Assembly (NCBI GenBank): GCA_015501075.1
Contig: JADNYJ010000359.1
Coordinates: 1-33,089 of the forward strand
Origin: Gymnopilus junonius
Lineage: Eukaryota; Basidiomycota; Agaricomycetes; Agaricales; Galerinaceae
Length of the DNA: 33,089 nucleotides
Reading direction: 5' to 3'
Shown here: piece by piece, positions 1-11,428 of the stretch
Layout: each line of letters begins with the position of its first letter
Position numbering within the stretch: position 1 is the first letter of the stretch
The notes under the pieces: generated by a model
What the model was told of the DNA's origin: nothing
Seen by the model: only the letters and a program-made list of their open reading frames with translations
Databases searched by the model: none
Translations under genes and position numbers: made by a program

Positions 1-140
1 TTGTGGCCAGGAGGCGGCGCAGCTTCCCCGGCGGGTTGATAGTGAGAATGGTATCGTTGTCCATGGCGAGAACGGCGCCCTTGTTGGAATTGAATTTGAA
101 GGGAGCCTTGACTGAGCATTCAACGAGAGCAGGTGTTTGC
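1..140 (-). pseudogene. Gasdermin-like gene fragment (copy C), 5'-truncated and cut by window edge
   Basis: Read on the minus strand, this stretch matches the start of exon 2 of the gasdermin-like gene at 22689-23579, with about 5 mismatches in 140 nt (roughly 96% identity). It corresponds to residues of about 107-153 of that protein, including the MDNDTI segment. The match stops at the exact 5' boundary of exon 2. The DNA beyond (141-780) resembles neither the intron nor exon 1 of the other copies, so this copy has probably lost its first exon. A much longer replacement intron is possible but no exon 1 was found. The 3' part lies outside the window and cannot be judged. The near identity to copy B, compared with about 85% between the large inverted arms, suggests a more recent duplication or gene conversion. 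Confidence 0.8.
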
Positions 141-855
141 CCCGGTGCCCTGTGAGGTTGACACTATCGACAAACCTCGAGGAATGGCTAAGCGTGCGTT
201 ATGGTAGCCAGAAGTAAACTTGGATGCGAAGCATATATCGTTATGTTCATAAGCATCGATCAATCCGTTATTTCCGTCATGTAAAAGGCCTGACCGTTGA
301 ACGTGCGCAGATATCTGAAGCCACCCGCAAGACTTCCGTATGAAGGGCTGGTTAACTGATGTATGCCAGTACACAGGCGGGTTTGATGAGAGAGTAAATC
401 AATACTCGTGCTTCCAGCGCGTTGTCTCCAAGGACAAGTAATGCGTAAAAGGGGATCCAAACAGTATAAACAGCACATGTCATGTCCAATTCAAGTTGCG
501 TTGCAGGACTAGACTCTCGAGGCCATTGGCCCATATAGCTGGCTCTTTTTGAAGAGGCTTCGGAAGAGAAATAGTCCAAGTAAGTATGTTGGGATCTGAA
601 GTTATTGAAATGCTAAAGCGCTGGAGGTGAGGTTTGGAGCTGGCAATTTGAACATCAGTATGATAAAAGAGGTAAAAGGCGCATGACTTGACGCGTGATG
701 CATGATGGCCGGTTCCGCCCGCCAGTGATGACATCTTAGCAATCCCGTCTCCGCGTTGGGCTCGCCGCTCATTCACTTCATTCACTGATTTAGCCTTCTC
801 TTTCTTCGAAATTTTGACCGAGAAGCCGACATTAAAAACTTTTTAAAAGTTCGTC
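141..855. other. Intergenic, no supported gene
   Basis: About 0.7 kb between the truncated gasdermin-like fragment and the start of the duplicated unknown gene. Open frames here are short and mostly lack ATG starts. From about 780 onward the sequence matches, in inverted orientation, the right end of the window near 32990, so the left arm of the inverted duplication starts at or just before this point. Confidence 0.5.
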
Positions 856-1180
856 ATGAGGCTCTTAGTAGAAGCAGAGGTTGGCCGCTGACAGGTATTG
901 CTTCATACCTTCCTTTTTTTTCGGGGGCTTTTTGGGGCGTCGCTGATAACGATTTTCTGGAATAGCTCCTATTCCATGCACTCTGGGAGACACAGAAGGG
1001 TATAGTCAGACGGACTGTTTGTTCCGAACATCGTCCTTCTGATCCATTTAGTGTTCAACCGCTTGAGACACGCGAACTGGGTATAGGGTTAATTATATAT
1101 TCGGACGTGGAATCAATCCGTTTTTTTGCGAATAAGCAATGGATTGACAATGCCTTCTACCAACTGAAGTCGCTCTTGAG
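856..1180 (+). pseudogene. Unrecognised duplicated gene X, left copy, first part, disrupted
   Basis: An ATG at 856 opens a frame sharing the L-x-VEAE start with the right-arm copy at 32912, but a TGA stops it after eleven codons and a TAG follows at about 966. Downstream, an open stretch from about 970 to 1180 (containing HALWETQKGIVRR, CSEHRPSDPFSV and QWIDNAFYQLKSLL) aligns with the right-arm copy (RHALGLEDMEG, CSERRLSPSFTV) and ends at a good splice donor, GTAAGC, also present in the other copy. I recognise no family. Conservation of codon pattern and donor between the two arms argues that this was a real gene; the early stops argue that this copy is dead. Confidence 0.5.
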
Positions 1181-3679
1181 GTAAGCAGTCGACTTGTCTC
1201 TCTTAAGCCTCCTCTCTAAGTTGCTCACCAACTTACTAAATCTACGACTGGTGTACCCGGTGCTCGTTCGGAAAACTATTACCATATACGTTTACTCGGT
1301 TGGCGTGACCGTGGATTCGAACTCAATAAAGGACATCAAGTAGGACACCTCGCTCACCCATAACATCATATGCTTGCTCACTCTTTTCGCTATTCTGGTT
1401 CATCTTCCTGGATTTTCTTAAATCCGAGGTCAAACATTGATCGTATACTCGAGCATTAATAGGCGATGTTCAAAATAGACGTTAATCCCCGAATTTGCCC
1501 ATACGAAAAACTTCATTCTATCAATTTTGATGCTCTCGTGTGTCAGAGTTGGCTGAGTTGGTCTTCAGTACCATACCCAAGGACTCAGAAGGTCAGAAAA
1601 CGTGAAAGGCCAGCGCAGTGAATGTTCATTAGTCACTAGTTACTGGCCGACTTATTCCCTCTTTTTCGTCAGAACCTTGGAGTCTGATGGTTCTGGGTCA
1701 GGTTCAATCCCCACTTCTAAAAACTCATCCTTTCAACTCCGCCATCTTTTTTCATCGCAATTCGGCGAGTTCAATTATGCCGATTCATATGCCTACACAG
1801 CTGAGTGCGAAAAAGATGATGTAAAGCAAATGACGCATTGACCTGATTCAGAGATCGTCGTATGGGCACCTGAAGTCGTGGCAGATTCTTCTCGGCGATC
1901 CCGATTCAAGGTTCTGGGGTGAATCCACAATTGCCCCAGATGGTATATACTTCGGGTATACTTAGTTTGTACTGACTACTTGGACCTTCGGGGCTCCTCG
2001 ACCCTCCCTGTGTAATTCCGGAATCCGTATCACGGACCGCAGGACTCTGGATCGATTGTCATTTCAATCTGTCGTATTGTCTTCCGACGCTGCACCAATC
2101 AAAGCTCGTATTCTTGGTGATCTAGACCTTAACCTGGCGATAGCGATAATGATAACGCCCGTCTTGTACACAGCGTACGCAGCGCTGACCCTTCCCAGAT
2201 GTGCCGACTGTATCGGAACCAGAACACCTTTATCCCACAGAACAGTCCTTGCCGTACATCGCTCGGACGTCCATATGGCCCCAATATCCAAGTGTGGTGA
2301 AGAAGTCATCTTCTGAACCACTCGTACTATGTACTTGCTAAATTTATCAACCAATCTAGATCGCGCCGACGGAACCACCATGGCCACTCGCGTCACGTTA
2401 TCAGCAATTGGACACACTGAACTGCTTTCATTTTCTGGCCTGTGAAAGCGGGCGTGGAGCAATACCCAATGCCTGCTGACAAAAACCTCGTGGGGGTACT
2501 CCCATAAGAGCGATTCAGCGCTTGTTATTAAATGTTCATTGCCACCCTGGAATCCTCAGCCGTCTAAAAACTCGCATGGCTCTAATTTTGGGATTTCCTT
2601 CCTACTGGACAAGTTCTGGGGTGGGGTTGTTTTATGCACGCTCTATCGATGAATCAACGAACATCTTCATGAAAACTTTATCCCTTGATGTACCCCGCGA
2701 GGGAATTGCTTTAAATTGAAAGTGGTTAATTCTATCTATTTGCCTAACGCCACTAGACAGACTGGACTCAAAAGGATCGACAATATTTGAGATCTCTGGG
2801 TCCTATGTTTTCCTAGTCGTTTCCGTGTCACCAGGGACTAGTTCATCCACTGTCAATTTCTGGAGGCCTCTAGACCGGAATGTATCTTTGTAATACGGCG
2901 AAAGTACAATTTTCTTCTTTTTGATGGCATCTTTGCTTGCTTTTCCGGGGCAAAGGCGCTGTAGACTGCACCTACTTCTGTGGGTTCTATGAAATTTGCA
3001 CATCTCACGGACGAGAAATATCGATCTATATCGACCCTTTGGAAACAGGGCACTGGACGTATGGAAAACTGGTTGAGAATTCTCGAGCAATGGTTCGTGT
3101 TGCTCATTCCCCTCCATAGAACGGAGAGATTTCATTCAATCACGGACCCTTAGTTCGTTGGCCTGATAATACCGCCTGGGAGCTGATCATTGCTCAGAAC
3201 ATCCACTTACATATCATCGCCCTTGTTTTTAAATTGGCATCCTGATATATGTTACTTTAACATCCTAAGTCACATTTTTGTGTTTAGCTACATCCCTTTT
3301 CACGGTTTTCCCTATCTTCGATAGAAAAATATCATCTGGATCCAGCAAGCGAAAGGACTGGGTGCTGCGGAAATTTTGGGACCTTCCGTAAGTTCGGAAT
3401 GACGGTGTGACTTTCTGAGCCCCATATAACAGTTTCGAAGTCTAGGCTTAACCAACAATTTCCATTGGAATCCCGACGCAGTTAAGTGTGATCCTTAAGC
3501 AGCCTGCTTCCTTCTGCCTAACTTGCAAATTAGTAGAGGCCAATTCTTACTGGTCAGGTAACCTCGTGTTATTCCTCTGAAGAAGAACTGTCCATGGAAA
3601 GATTGTCGTGATCTGGAATCAAAACCTTCAACCTGCGACTATCGAACTAAACCCTCATTGCTCCTTTCTAACTTCGTGG
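1181..3679. other. Degenerate duplicated DNA, probably downstream exons of gene X and the BTB promoter
   Basis: No intact gene is supported. Several short blocks match the right arm: about 1340-1390, about 1480-1640 (counterpart of the exon at 32178-31972, here with stops), about 2115-2350 (a hydrophobic frame beginning DLDLNLAIAIMI) and about 2930-3010, where a minus-strand frame with SAFAPEKQ corresponds to SAFAPEQH on the + strand near 30320. Whether the last two belong to gene X or to other lost genes cannot be decided. Sequence just before 3680 also matches upstream of the right BTB gene and is likely promoter. Confidence 0.5.
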
Positions 3680-3687
3680 TATAAAAA
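3680..3687 (+). promoter_or_regulatory. TATA-like box of left BTB gene
   Basis: TATAAAAA lies 33-40 nt before the BTB start codon at 3720. An equivalent TATAAAA sits at about the same distance from the right-arm BTB start (29537-29543), so the element is conserved between copies. Such short spacing implies a short 5' leader. Confidence 0.5.
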
Positions 3688-3719
3688 TGAGATCCTAAAG
3701 ACATGTTCTAAACCCGACT

Positions 3720-5117
3720 ATGGATCCTAGCTCATATCAAACTATGTACTCTTTCGAGCCGATCATTTTTCCTCAGTCCGAAAACTTATTTCCTCCTCCA
3801 ACGCAATTCCAGTGGCAAGGTGATGAACATGCGATGTATTCCAGTTCCTACGATTATCACGCCATCAGTCCAAGCGTCTCGTCCAAATGCACAGCGAGTT
3901 CTCAAGACCTTGTCGACTCCCAATTGGTACCAATTGTACGTACTCAACTATTGCTTTAGAGAATGCTAAAATTCAATCTTACCTCCAGGTTTCATTCCCT
4001 TCCTCAGCCCTCGCGAATACGTTGACGCCTACCTCACCAGCGTCCTCTGATACCAATGACACGGTATCAATCTCGACTATTTTCCACCCCGAAGCTTTTC
4101 CAATCCCAGATACGATTTTGTCCGCTTCCGACGGCGTGATATTCTATGTGAATTCGCAGATCATTTTGGAATGCTGCTGTACAGCTTTTGAAGAGTACCT
4201 TGCTGCTCCATTATCCGACCCTAAGTTTCGAGTCAGCGTTATTGAACTCGATGCGCCTAGCCTCGAGCTCAATATCATTCTTCATACACTGTACGGTACT
4301 TCTGCCGAAGCGCATTCACCTGATATCGAAACACTTGTGAAAGCAGTTGATCGAATGCCGACCTATGGTCTTCCTCCCCAATCACTCATACAGCCATCGT
4401 CACCATTATACAATCTGCTTCTTTCCAGAGCACCGTTGTGTCCTCTTGACGTCTATGCACTTGCTGCACATCACGATTTATTACCCCTCGCTGTGAGTGT
4501 ATCTTCACATCTACTGTCATACGATTTGTTTGCAATCACGGACGCCATGGCCAAGCGAATCTCAGCTACCTATCTCAAGAAGCTGATGCTACTTCACGCT
4601 GGGCGTTTTGAATCTCTAAAGAGGATTCTTCTTCATCCTCCTCACCACCACCCACCCACAAAAGTATGTAGTCTGGAAGATCAGAAAAGTTTAACACGCG
4701 CTTGGGCACTGGTAAGCGCATACCTAGTTTGGGATTCAAGACCTGGTTAGTGCTCTTCTCTTCGCATATAGACATTCTGTATTTCTCTCGCTAACTCGTA
4801 TCCGCAGATCTATCGGTACATCGTATACAGACTACTTTAACACCTCTGATTGAGCACGTCACCTGCGGAATGTGCCACAAGATATTGAGTGAGAAGGTCA
4901 AAGATGTGTTGGTGCGTTGGGCCTCTGTGAAGGTATCGTTAAATTTTTCGTGCTCAAATCTGGTCATCACTGACTAGGTCTCTTTCTGTTTAAGTGCACC
5001 ATTTGACCTTATTATTGAATCATTTTTCTTTCTAAAATGTCATAGCAGAAGATGACAAGGGAATATACATCACGCGATACTTTGGATCGCGTTCTTCGGA
5101 TCAGTGAGAATAAATAA
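3720..5117 (+). CDS. BTB/POZ-like domain protein (intact copy)
   Basis: Four exons fit in frame: 3720-3935, 3989-4745, 4808-4932 and 5049-5117, giving 388 residues. The N-terminal 100 residues are low-complexity, rich in Ser, Pro and Tyr. A degenerate BTB-type fold follows from about residue 120 (DGVIFYVNSQIIL, then LDAPSLELNIILHTLYG) to about 230, with a helical tail ending VTCGMCHKIL. Fungal proteins of this type are numerous in Agaricomycetes; BTB domains mediate dimerisation and often recruit Cullin-3, but no partner can be deduced here. The last exon is supported by an in-phase acceptor (CATAGCAG); reading through the donor instead gives a stop at 4975-4977. The start is set by the first ATG, the TATA box 40 nt upstream and identity with the right copy. 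A Cys-rich ECCCTAFEE replaces ERCPTAFEE of the right copy. Confidence 0.75.
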
Positions 5118-7038
5118 CTTGAAGACGCCCACAAATTAAGGCCTTGTTTAGGCAGACCTCGGAGTTCTGCGTTGCACTCTAAAATCCGTTACATCGTGTG
5201 GCAAAATCCCTTATTTTAGGCACATGAGTTCTCCAAGGTGTAGTATTGCAGGTTCTAGAAAACATTCCTTGCCAAGCTCAATCAAATCCCCTTTAGTTTT
5301 TCTGACAGCCTGAGTAGGTATTCAAATATATTGAAATAAAGGTAAGTAGGAACATGGTCAGGAGTGTTGTACAAGGAGAAGAAGTAGTCCTGAAGATCGG
5401 TGGCATCTCTCAAATTGCTTCCTACTCTAAGTAATCAAAAAAAAAATAGTCGCCACGAAGCGGAGTCAGGGTACACTCCTACAGCTATTCCGGCAGCATA
5501 GATCGAGACCTCGGTTGACTCGGGCATGTTCTGCGACACCTATGCCTGCAATGACGCATCTGTTGAGATGAATTACACATCTTAGTAGCGTGAAATTATG
5601 TCTATCAGGAATCTAGACTTTCGAGCCATTTACAAGTTTAGCGGCCGGCGCACGTTAATTGAAAACGACTGAAAACCCGAGCCCCGATCCGTGGGCTTGG
5701 ATTGATTGAGTCTGCTGATCCGATAAGAATCTCTTTTCTTTCGAGACTTAACTCACAGAAATATATTAACGTTTTTGGATATAGCTCCGGTACTGTTTCC
5801 AGGCTGCTCGAAACACGAGTCCTGAGTGATTAATGATTGATTATATACGATAATCAAAAATATAAATTCTTTGGGCCCAAGTTCAGCCTTTAATGACATA
5901 GTTTTTGAGTCCTCTAAAATATGGACAGAGCTCTGTCGGTCTGATACTCGTACTAAATCATCAATCTAGTGACAGACATAATATGTAAGGACTATTCACT
6001 GGTCGACTCCGAGTCCGTTCTCCTTAATTTAGATCGTCTTTGCTCATTATACTCACATACCGAACCTGTCCGCGCTGATCATTCTCTATGACTTATCAGT
6101 CTATCACTATGAGCATCGTGCATCAACAAAGAACCTGCAGTGCCATGACATCTATTTTTCTGCATTGCCCTCGTGTTATCGGAATTAGTAGTACCTACAT
6201 ATCGGCGCCTTCATTAATTACGTAGGGTCGTTCATCCTGTAATAATTTGCGGCACAAATAATTCGATGAAAGCTTGCTACATACATGTAGTACTTCCGCT
6301 TATGTGAAATGACGATGTGCTGCTCAATTTTCTATCTTCTCCCTGTACTTCCGTATCGTCCAATCACTTTTTGCATTTCTTCCCTCACGCTACCTGTTGG
6401 GATTATTTAGATGAATAGCATAATATTCTAAGCTCCTACAGAGCTCTTATATACGTAGCTATAATGTATCTACAATATTCTAGTGTTAACTACAGGAATA
6501 GATGACTCAGTGAATTACTAATTAATAAGTTCTCGAATATACTACTAAATGGCGGATTGATCTCCAATACTACCCTTGTCCCTCTATTTCCCTTACCTGC
6601 TTTTTTCATCCATGGACAATTGCGGCAGTGCAACTTGAATCTCGGCTTAGATTAGATTACAAGAGAGGCTGTGCCCCGGCCCACCTTCCGCATTGGCCCG
6701 AATTGAACCTTGCTTGTCTGCTCACCGTCGCATGCGGCCTTACCACGTCCTTCTCGAGCGCAGTTTCACAGCTCAAGCGCTCCAAGCCGGATTGACCAGG
6801 TTGGCCTGCTCCACTTACTCCGTGCATCCATTCTCCTCGTGGGGTTACAAGATCATTCCACAGGATCCAAAAACGGCTGACCCCACTCTATAACCCTCTG
6901 CAAAAGAAGGCATGACATGCTTTCGTTCGACTTCAGAATTAGCCACATGGTGAACTCGTCATTGCTGAGTAGCCGTGAGAAGGTCTACAGTCGACTATAA
7001 GACTGTCAATTGCTGGTCTTTTCTTGTCTACCTCAAAT
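5118..7038. other. Intergenic, AT-rich, no supported gene
   Basis: About 1.9 kb between the BTB and P450 genes. Scattered blocks match the right arm (for example 6055-6095, around GTCCGCGCTGATCAT). The stretch 6660-6880 is GC-richer and precedes a TATAA at 6889-6893, about 150 nt before the P450 start, so it is probably P450 promoter and leader. The small open frame at 6693-6893 has no support. Confidence 0.5.
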
Positions 7039-9143
7039 ATGTTTAATTTCCTTTCCCTGCTTGTCGCGCTCTAGTGATTTGGGTTATTAAGCAATTTATC
7101 TCTTATTATATCTCAAGACATGTGCAATATCCTCCTGGACCGAAGCCGAAACCATTTATTGGGAATGCCTTGGATTTCCCAAATTCTCAGCAGTATGAAG
7201 CCTACGTAGAATGGGGAAAGCGATACAATAGTGAGTTGCAGACTTCATGGGACAAATGGAATTTACACAACAAGCAGGCGGTATCCTTTATGCATCCGCA
7301 CTCGGGAACAAAGTCCTCATCATCAATAAACTTGAAGATGCAGATGAGCTTTTGGATCGGCGAGCGAGACTGTATTCTGATAGGCCAATGATTCCTATCG
7401 TTGAGTTGTGAGTCTCCGTTTTATTAAGCTGCAATGATTCTAGACCTTTGTTACTGATGGTCTCAGGACTGGATGGGGAGGGAATGTCGCACTTTTGCAT
7501 TATGGTAAATCATGGAGATTGAGCAGGAAGCTTTGCCAGCAAAGCTTCCGCGCAGAAGCTGCTCGAGATTTTCATCCGTTGCTCCTGAAGAAAACCCACG
7601 AAATGCTTTACCGACTGTTGGTGGACCCAGACCATTTTGATGAGCACAGTAAGATGTATGTTCCTGACTCTCCATCTCTAGTTCGTATGCTCCAAATTGA
7701 ATGTATTCTGACCAGGATGTCCATATCTGTCCCGATGATTACTATGTATGGATATGAAGTCGAGTCTTTTGAAGATCCATGCATTGTTGCAGCCGAAGAG
7801 AGTATTGCAAGTGGAGGAGATTTGTTACTACCCGGTAAAAGTTGGATTAACACCTTTCCAATCCTAGGCTACGTACCTCCCTGGTTTCCGGGAGCCACGA
7901 CCCGTAGAATTGCCAAAAAGGCTCGGGAAATCAACAGGAGGGTACAGGACATTCCCTTTGAATTTGTGGAGAAAAATGTTGTAGGTGGTGTTATGCATTA
8001 AATCTGGATTTTCCGCAGCTGATGGTCAAACGCTCAGGCAGAGGGAACAGAGATTCCGTCCTTCGTTTCGAGATTCCTCAAGAGGCAACTGGAGGGGTGC
8101 GCATCCAAAGAAGAAGAGGAAGCTGTGAGAAACATAGCATGGACAGTTTATAGTGGTAAGAAACGTCCAGAGTAAATTTATAAGGAAGTCTCTAATTCAC
8201 AATTCTCAGGTGCTTCAGATACTGTAAGCCCACACAACACATTGAAACTGAATGAGGAGGTCAACCATTGTCAAATAGATGGTGTCAGCCACAGGTACAT
8301 TCTTCTATGCAATGACAATCCATCCAGAGATACAGAGGAAAGCTCAGTCTGAAATTGATCGGGTGGTCGATGCGATATATCGCGAAGTTCTGCGATTTGG
8401 ACCCCCAGTACCAATGGCTGTAGCACATTCATTGATGGAGGATGATTATTACAAAGGGTATTTCATTCCCAAAGGTTTGTCTTACTGTTCTTCGTCTTTT
8501 ACAATGTCTTGACATATGAGCGTCTACGTATTAGGGACTATGATTCTTCCAGATATATGGTAAGCGAGCCAAGATGGAAAGCCGGGAACCGATATGACGT
8601 TTGGACATTTCTTCTTCAGGGCAATGACGTGCGACGAAAGTATATATCCCGAACCCCTTCAATTCAAACCTGAGAGGTTCCTTGATGCTAATGGAAATCT
8701 CAACGATGACGACAGAGTCCTAGCTTACGGATTTGGCGCAGGTAATAATGAACCTACCTCTCAGTGCAGTCGAAGCTGATCGGAGCTCCAGGATTTGCGT
8801 TGGCAAACACATCGGCAGCGACACGGTACATTTAGATTTATCAACGCGGCTCCTCTTTCGGATCATCGAGCTTATTAAATGATGTACTGCCAGCTTTGGA
8901 TCATCATAGCATTAGTCCTTGCTTCTTTCAATATTGAAAGGAGTAAAGATGAATTTGGTAATGAAATTGAGGTTAACCACGATTATCACGACCTGGGAAT
9001 CATGCAGTGAGTCACTGGTTCCATAATTTGCCTTTCATTTTACTAAATAAATATCACTTTATTCCAGCCATAAATCAAAGTTCCACTGCACTTTCGTACC
9101 TCGGTCTGCCGTGGTCAAGCAACTCATTGAAGAAGTGAGATGA
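7039..9143 (+). pseudogene. Cytochrome P450 pseudogene (left copy)
   Basis: A multi-exon basidiomycete microsomal P450 of the sort often named O-methylsterigmatocystin oxidoreductase-like. Recognisable in order are an N-terminal anchor, the PPGPKPKPFIGNALDFP hinge, the C-helix region LHYGKSWRLSRKLCQQSF, I-helix GASDT, K-helix EVLR, PERFLD, the haem-binding region (FG... then ICVGKH) and the C-terminus CTFVPRSAVVKQLIEE. Three lesions are visible against the right copy: an indel after MFNFLSLLVA producing a stop at 7072-7074; a 51-bp in-frame deletion near 8368 that removes the segment between helices J and K; and loss of one G near 8735, which shifts the frame just before the haem cysteine. 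Intron sites are otherwise preserved. It is almost certainly non-functional unless these are assembly errors. Confidence 0.85.
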
Positions 9144-10971
9144 AAGTCATACCATTTGTTTAGACTTGTCGTCCATATTCCAGTGATATTGTAATGTACA
9201 GATAAATACCATTTCGAAGGCAGAATTATATGTAATTACATGCACTGTTCACCGGACTCAGTGAGTCATCTCCGACCCACCTTTTTCCTTGATTTGGATC
9301 AACTAGCCGTAAGGGATGGGCCACTGAGCAAGTACACCCATGATTCATAAAAGCGGAGATTCTGTTCACAAGGATTGTCATTGTGTTTCAAGGCTTTGCT
9401 TTATTTCGACGTACATCACTCGAGTGTCTTCCTTCTTTTCCTACTGGTGCATCTTACATCGCGGACCTACTAGGAAGGCGATGCTTTAATTTGATATTTC
9501 CGATGGAGTCAGTCTCCATTACCGTGGCAAATATATGGATGTATTGATATGCCCGATCGAGCCTGACGGAACATTCTTCTGGTGAAATTGGTTGATGCAT
9601 TCGACCGCGAGTTTACAGCTTCTCAACAAGCGGCAAAAGGATCATCGAAATTGCAAGGGGCGGAAAAATGAATTAAATATATTAAAGTGGAAAATGAGAC
9701 TGGATGAACAGCCCTCGGTTGAATTTCAAATGGAGTACGAATAGTAAGAATGACTTCTCCACTTCGTTTGTTCCTAAAATTATGTGATCCAGCTGAAACT
9801 GCCTTTGTCTCATCAAAGGCTCAGGTTTGGCTAATAGGTTCTGTTATGATATCGAGCATCTAGGAACCCAGTCTAAGTCATTACAAACCACCATCAGTTT
9901 GCTGAAGTCAGAATTAATTAAAGAGGTTCCGAACAGCTAACTATAGCTCAGGCACCTTGATACACAGGCACCCATACACTGTCCAACCCAAACTTCGAGC
10001 AAAGGGAGGCCTAAAAATGACTCAAGTACTTGACCCAATGTCGAGCACTTTGTCTGACACAATGTTCAAATGTTTGGGATTTCTTTCCCATACCGGATGC
10101 TCAGGCACACAGCGATGGTTGCAGTATGAGATGAACGGTTTTGAAAAGAAATTTATTTTCTTTGAGACCCGTGCTGAGAAATCGACTAGAAACTGATGTT
10201 ATTTGGGAGACAAAACCCAAGGAAATAACCCTTCCCTTCAAATCATCGACACCCCCTAGGTTGCAACCCTACGGAATGGTTTTCTCAAGATGGCAAGTTA
10301 TATCACCGACGCAGCGCCGCAGCCGGATTCAGGCTTTGATGGTGTTGGACACTGGTCAGTAAGGCAGACGATGATATCGTCCCTTTCTGAGTATTCCCCT
10401 TAAGCAAGATATACATAGCCATATGAGTGGGTGTCATACAGAGCACTTACGTATCGCAAAGTTGGAAGATAAAGCTCTTTATTTAGATTTCGCCAAGCAT
10501 TGTCAAGTCTCCGAGCTATTCTAAGAGTCTACGGTCACTTAAGACTTGTGTGAAGTGTGAAGATGTACACTTTATTTGACTTATCATCAGATAAGTAAGC
10601 TGATATCATACCTTTGAATAGGTCGTCAGCAACCATCAAAAGCGTCACAGCGGGAGAAAAAAACTCTTGAGCCTTGAGGGAACAAACGGACTTCCGGATT
10701 AGGGACAAGCGCACATCCCGATTTGGATGTGTGTTTATGGTCACTCCTCTCATCACCCGCCATGGCTGCTCCCATGGCTGAACGTCAATAAATGACCTTC
10801 GGTGAGAAAGTGGCCTTTCAACCTGTGCGACTTCTAGGCTTACCCGATATTGCCCTTCCCCTTGAGCCCGAATTTATTTTTCTCATTAGCTGTCAATTTC
10901 GATTACCGGATTCGGACCTTCCCCTTGTCCTGTACAACTCTTCGCTCTTCCCTTCTTATGGTTTTTGTTAT
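9144..10971. other. Intergenic, no supported gene
   Basis: About 1.8 kb after the P450 stop. The inverted-duplication match ends about 30 nt in. Several short open frames occur at 9957-10362 but they overlap, share no recognisable domain and lack good start context. No gasdermin-like sequence is found here, although that is what follows the P450 in the right arm. Confidence 0.5.
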
Positions 10972-10978
10972 TATAAAG
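10972..10978 (+). promoter_or_regulatory. TATA box of secreted peptide gene
   Basis: TATAAAG at 10972-10978 lies 131 nt before the peptide start codon at 11103, a plausible core promoter with a pyrimidine-rich leader of about 100 nt between them. Confidence 0.45.
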
Positions 10979-11102
10979 CCGAGAGGGCAGGCCTCCCAAG
11001 TTGTTGCAGATTCGTCTCCAATTCCTCGCTTCCCTTTAGTTTCACTAATCCTCAGCTCCCTTCTACTCGAGCTCTATCCCGTCCTATTCCTCCAACTAAA
11101 AC

Positions 11103-11428
11103 ATGCAATTCGCACTCCTTTCCACTGTTCTCGTTGCCTGCAGTAAGCCATTCCCTCTATATTTGATCGTAGACTTCGAAAGCTAAATTCCTTCGACCAC
11201 TCTAGTGACCATCTTCGTGTCTGCATCCCCATTACCTGCAGCAGTGCAAATTGAGGCCCGAGCACAACCATTCCTCGTCAGTATCCCTTTCTCTCTCACT
11301 TGGATGCCATATCCAATCCTCATTTCATATAGCCTCGCGAAGGAGAAAACGTCGAGCTCGCTCGCGAACCCGAAGCTGAAGCTGAAGCTGAACCCGCCCC
11401 CATCTGTGGCAAATACACCTGCCTATGA
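11103..11428 (+). CDS. Small secreted peptide precursor with alpha-factor-like processing ladder
   Basis: Three exons (11103-11142, 11206-11276, 11333-11428) join in phase to 68 codons plus stop. Both introns are short (63 and 56 nt) with GTAAGC and GTCAGT donors and CTAG/ATAG acceptors. Residues 1 to about 22 form a signal peptide (MQFALLSTVLVAC, then a hydrophobic stretch ending SASPLPA). A short pro-region follows with single basic residues (EAR, PFLPR, ELAR). After the last Arg comes EPEAEAEAEPAP: six consecutive X-Pro/X-Ala dipeptides, the substrate type of Ste13-like dipeptidyl aminopeptidase in yeast alpha-factor maturation. This leaves ICGKYTCL at the C-terminus, eight residues with two cysteines that could close a ring. 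No dibasic Kex2 site is present, so cleavage after a single Arg must be assumed. It lacks a CaaX box and so is not a conventional basidiomycete pheromone. Secretion is well supported; a signalling role is inference. Confidence 0.72.

Larger units (their letters stand above)
780..9180 (+). repeat. Left arm of a large inverted segmental duplication
   Basis: Blocks along this stretch match the reverse complement of about 23765-33000 in the same order. Examples are 856-1180 with 32912-32556; 1340-1390 with about 32340-32390; about 1480-1640 with 32080-32230; about 2115-2350 with 31000-31330; about 2930-3010 with 30280-30350; the BTB gene with the BTB gene; about 6055-6095 with about 26755-26800; and the P450 gene with the P450 gene. 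Coding exons are about 83-88% identical by eye, while introns and intergenic DNA are more diverged with indels. Homology fades about 30 nt after the P450 stop codon at 9143. Confidence 0.88.

Noticed and set aside
1295..1330. GGATTCGAACTC, resembling the reverse of a tRNA T-arm
   Set aside because: The stem bases do not pair and no anticodon or acceptor stem can be built around it on either strand.
2050..2350. Impression of a STE3-like receptor segment in the hydrophobic DLDLNLAIAIMI frame
   Set aside because: Only a loose hydrophobic and basic pattern, needing frame changes; neither arm shows several transmembrane helices in order.
9957..10362. Overlapping + strand frames after the left P450
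   Set aside because: No domain, no splice-consistent joining and no counterpart in the right arm.
11103..11428. Reading the small peptide as a CaaX-type basidiomycete pheromone
   Set aside because: The C-terminal cysteine is second from the end, not fourth, and the protein has a classical signal peptide, which CaaX pheromone precursors lack.
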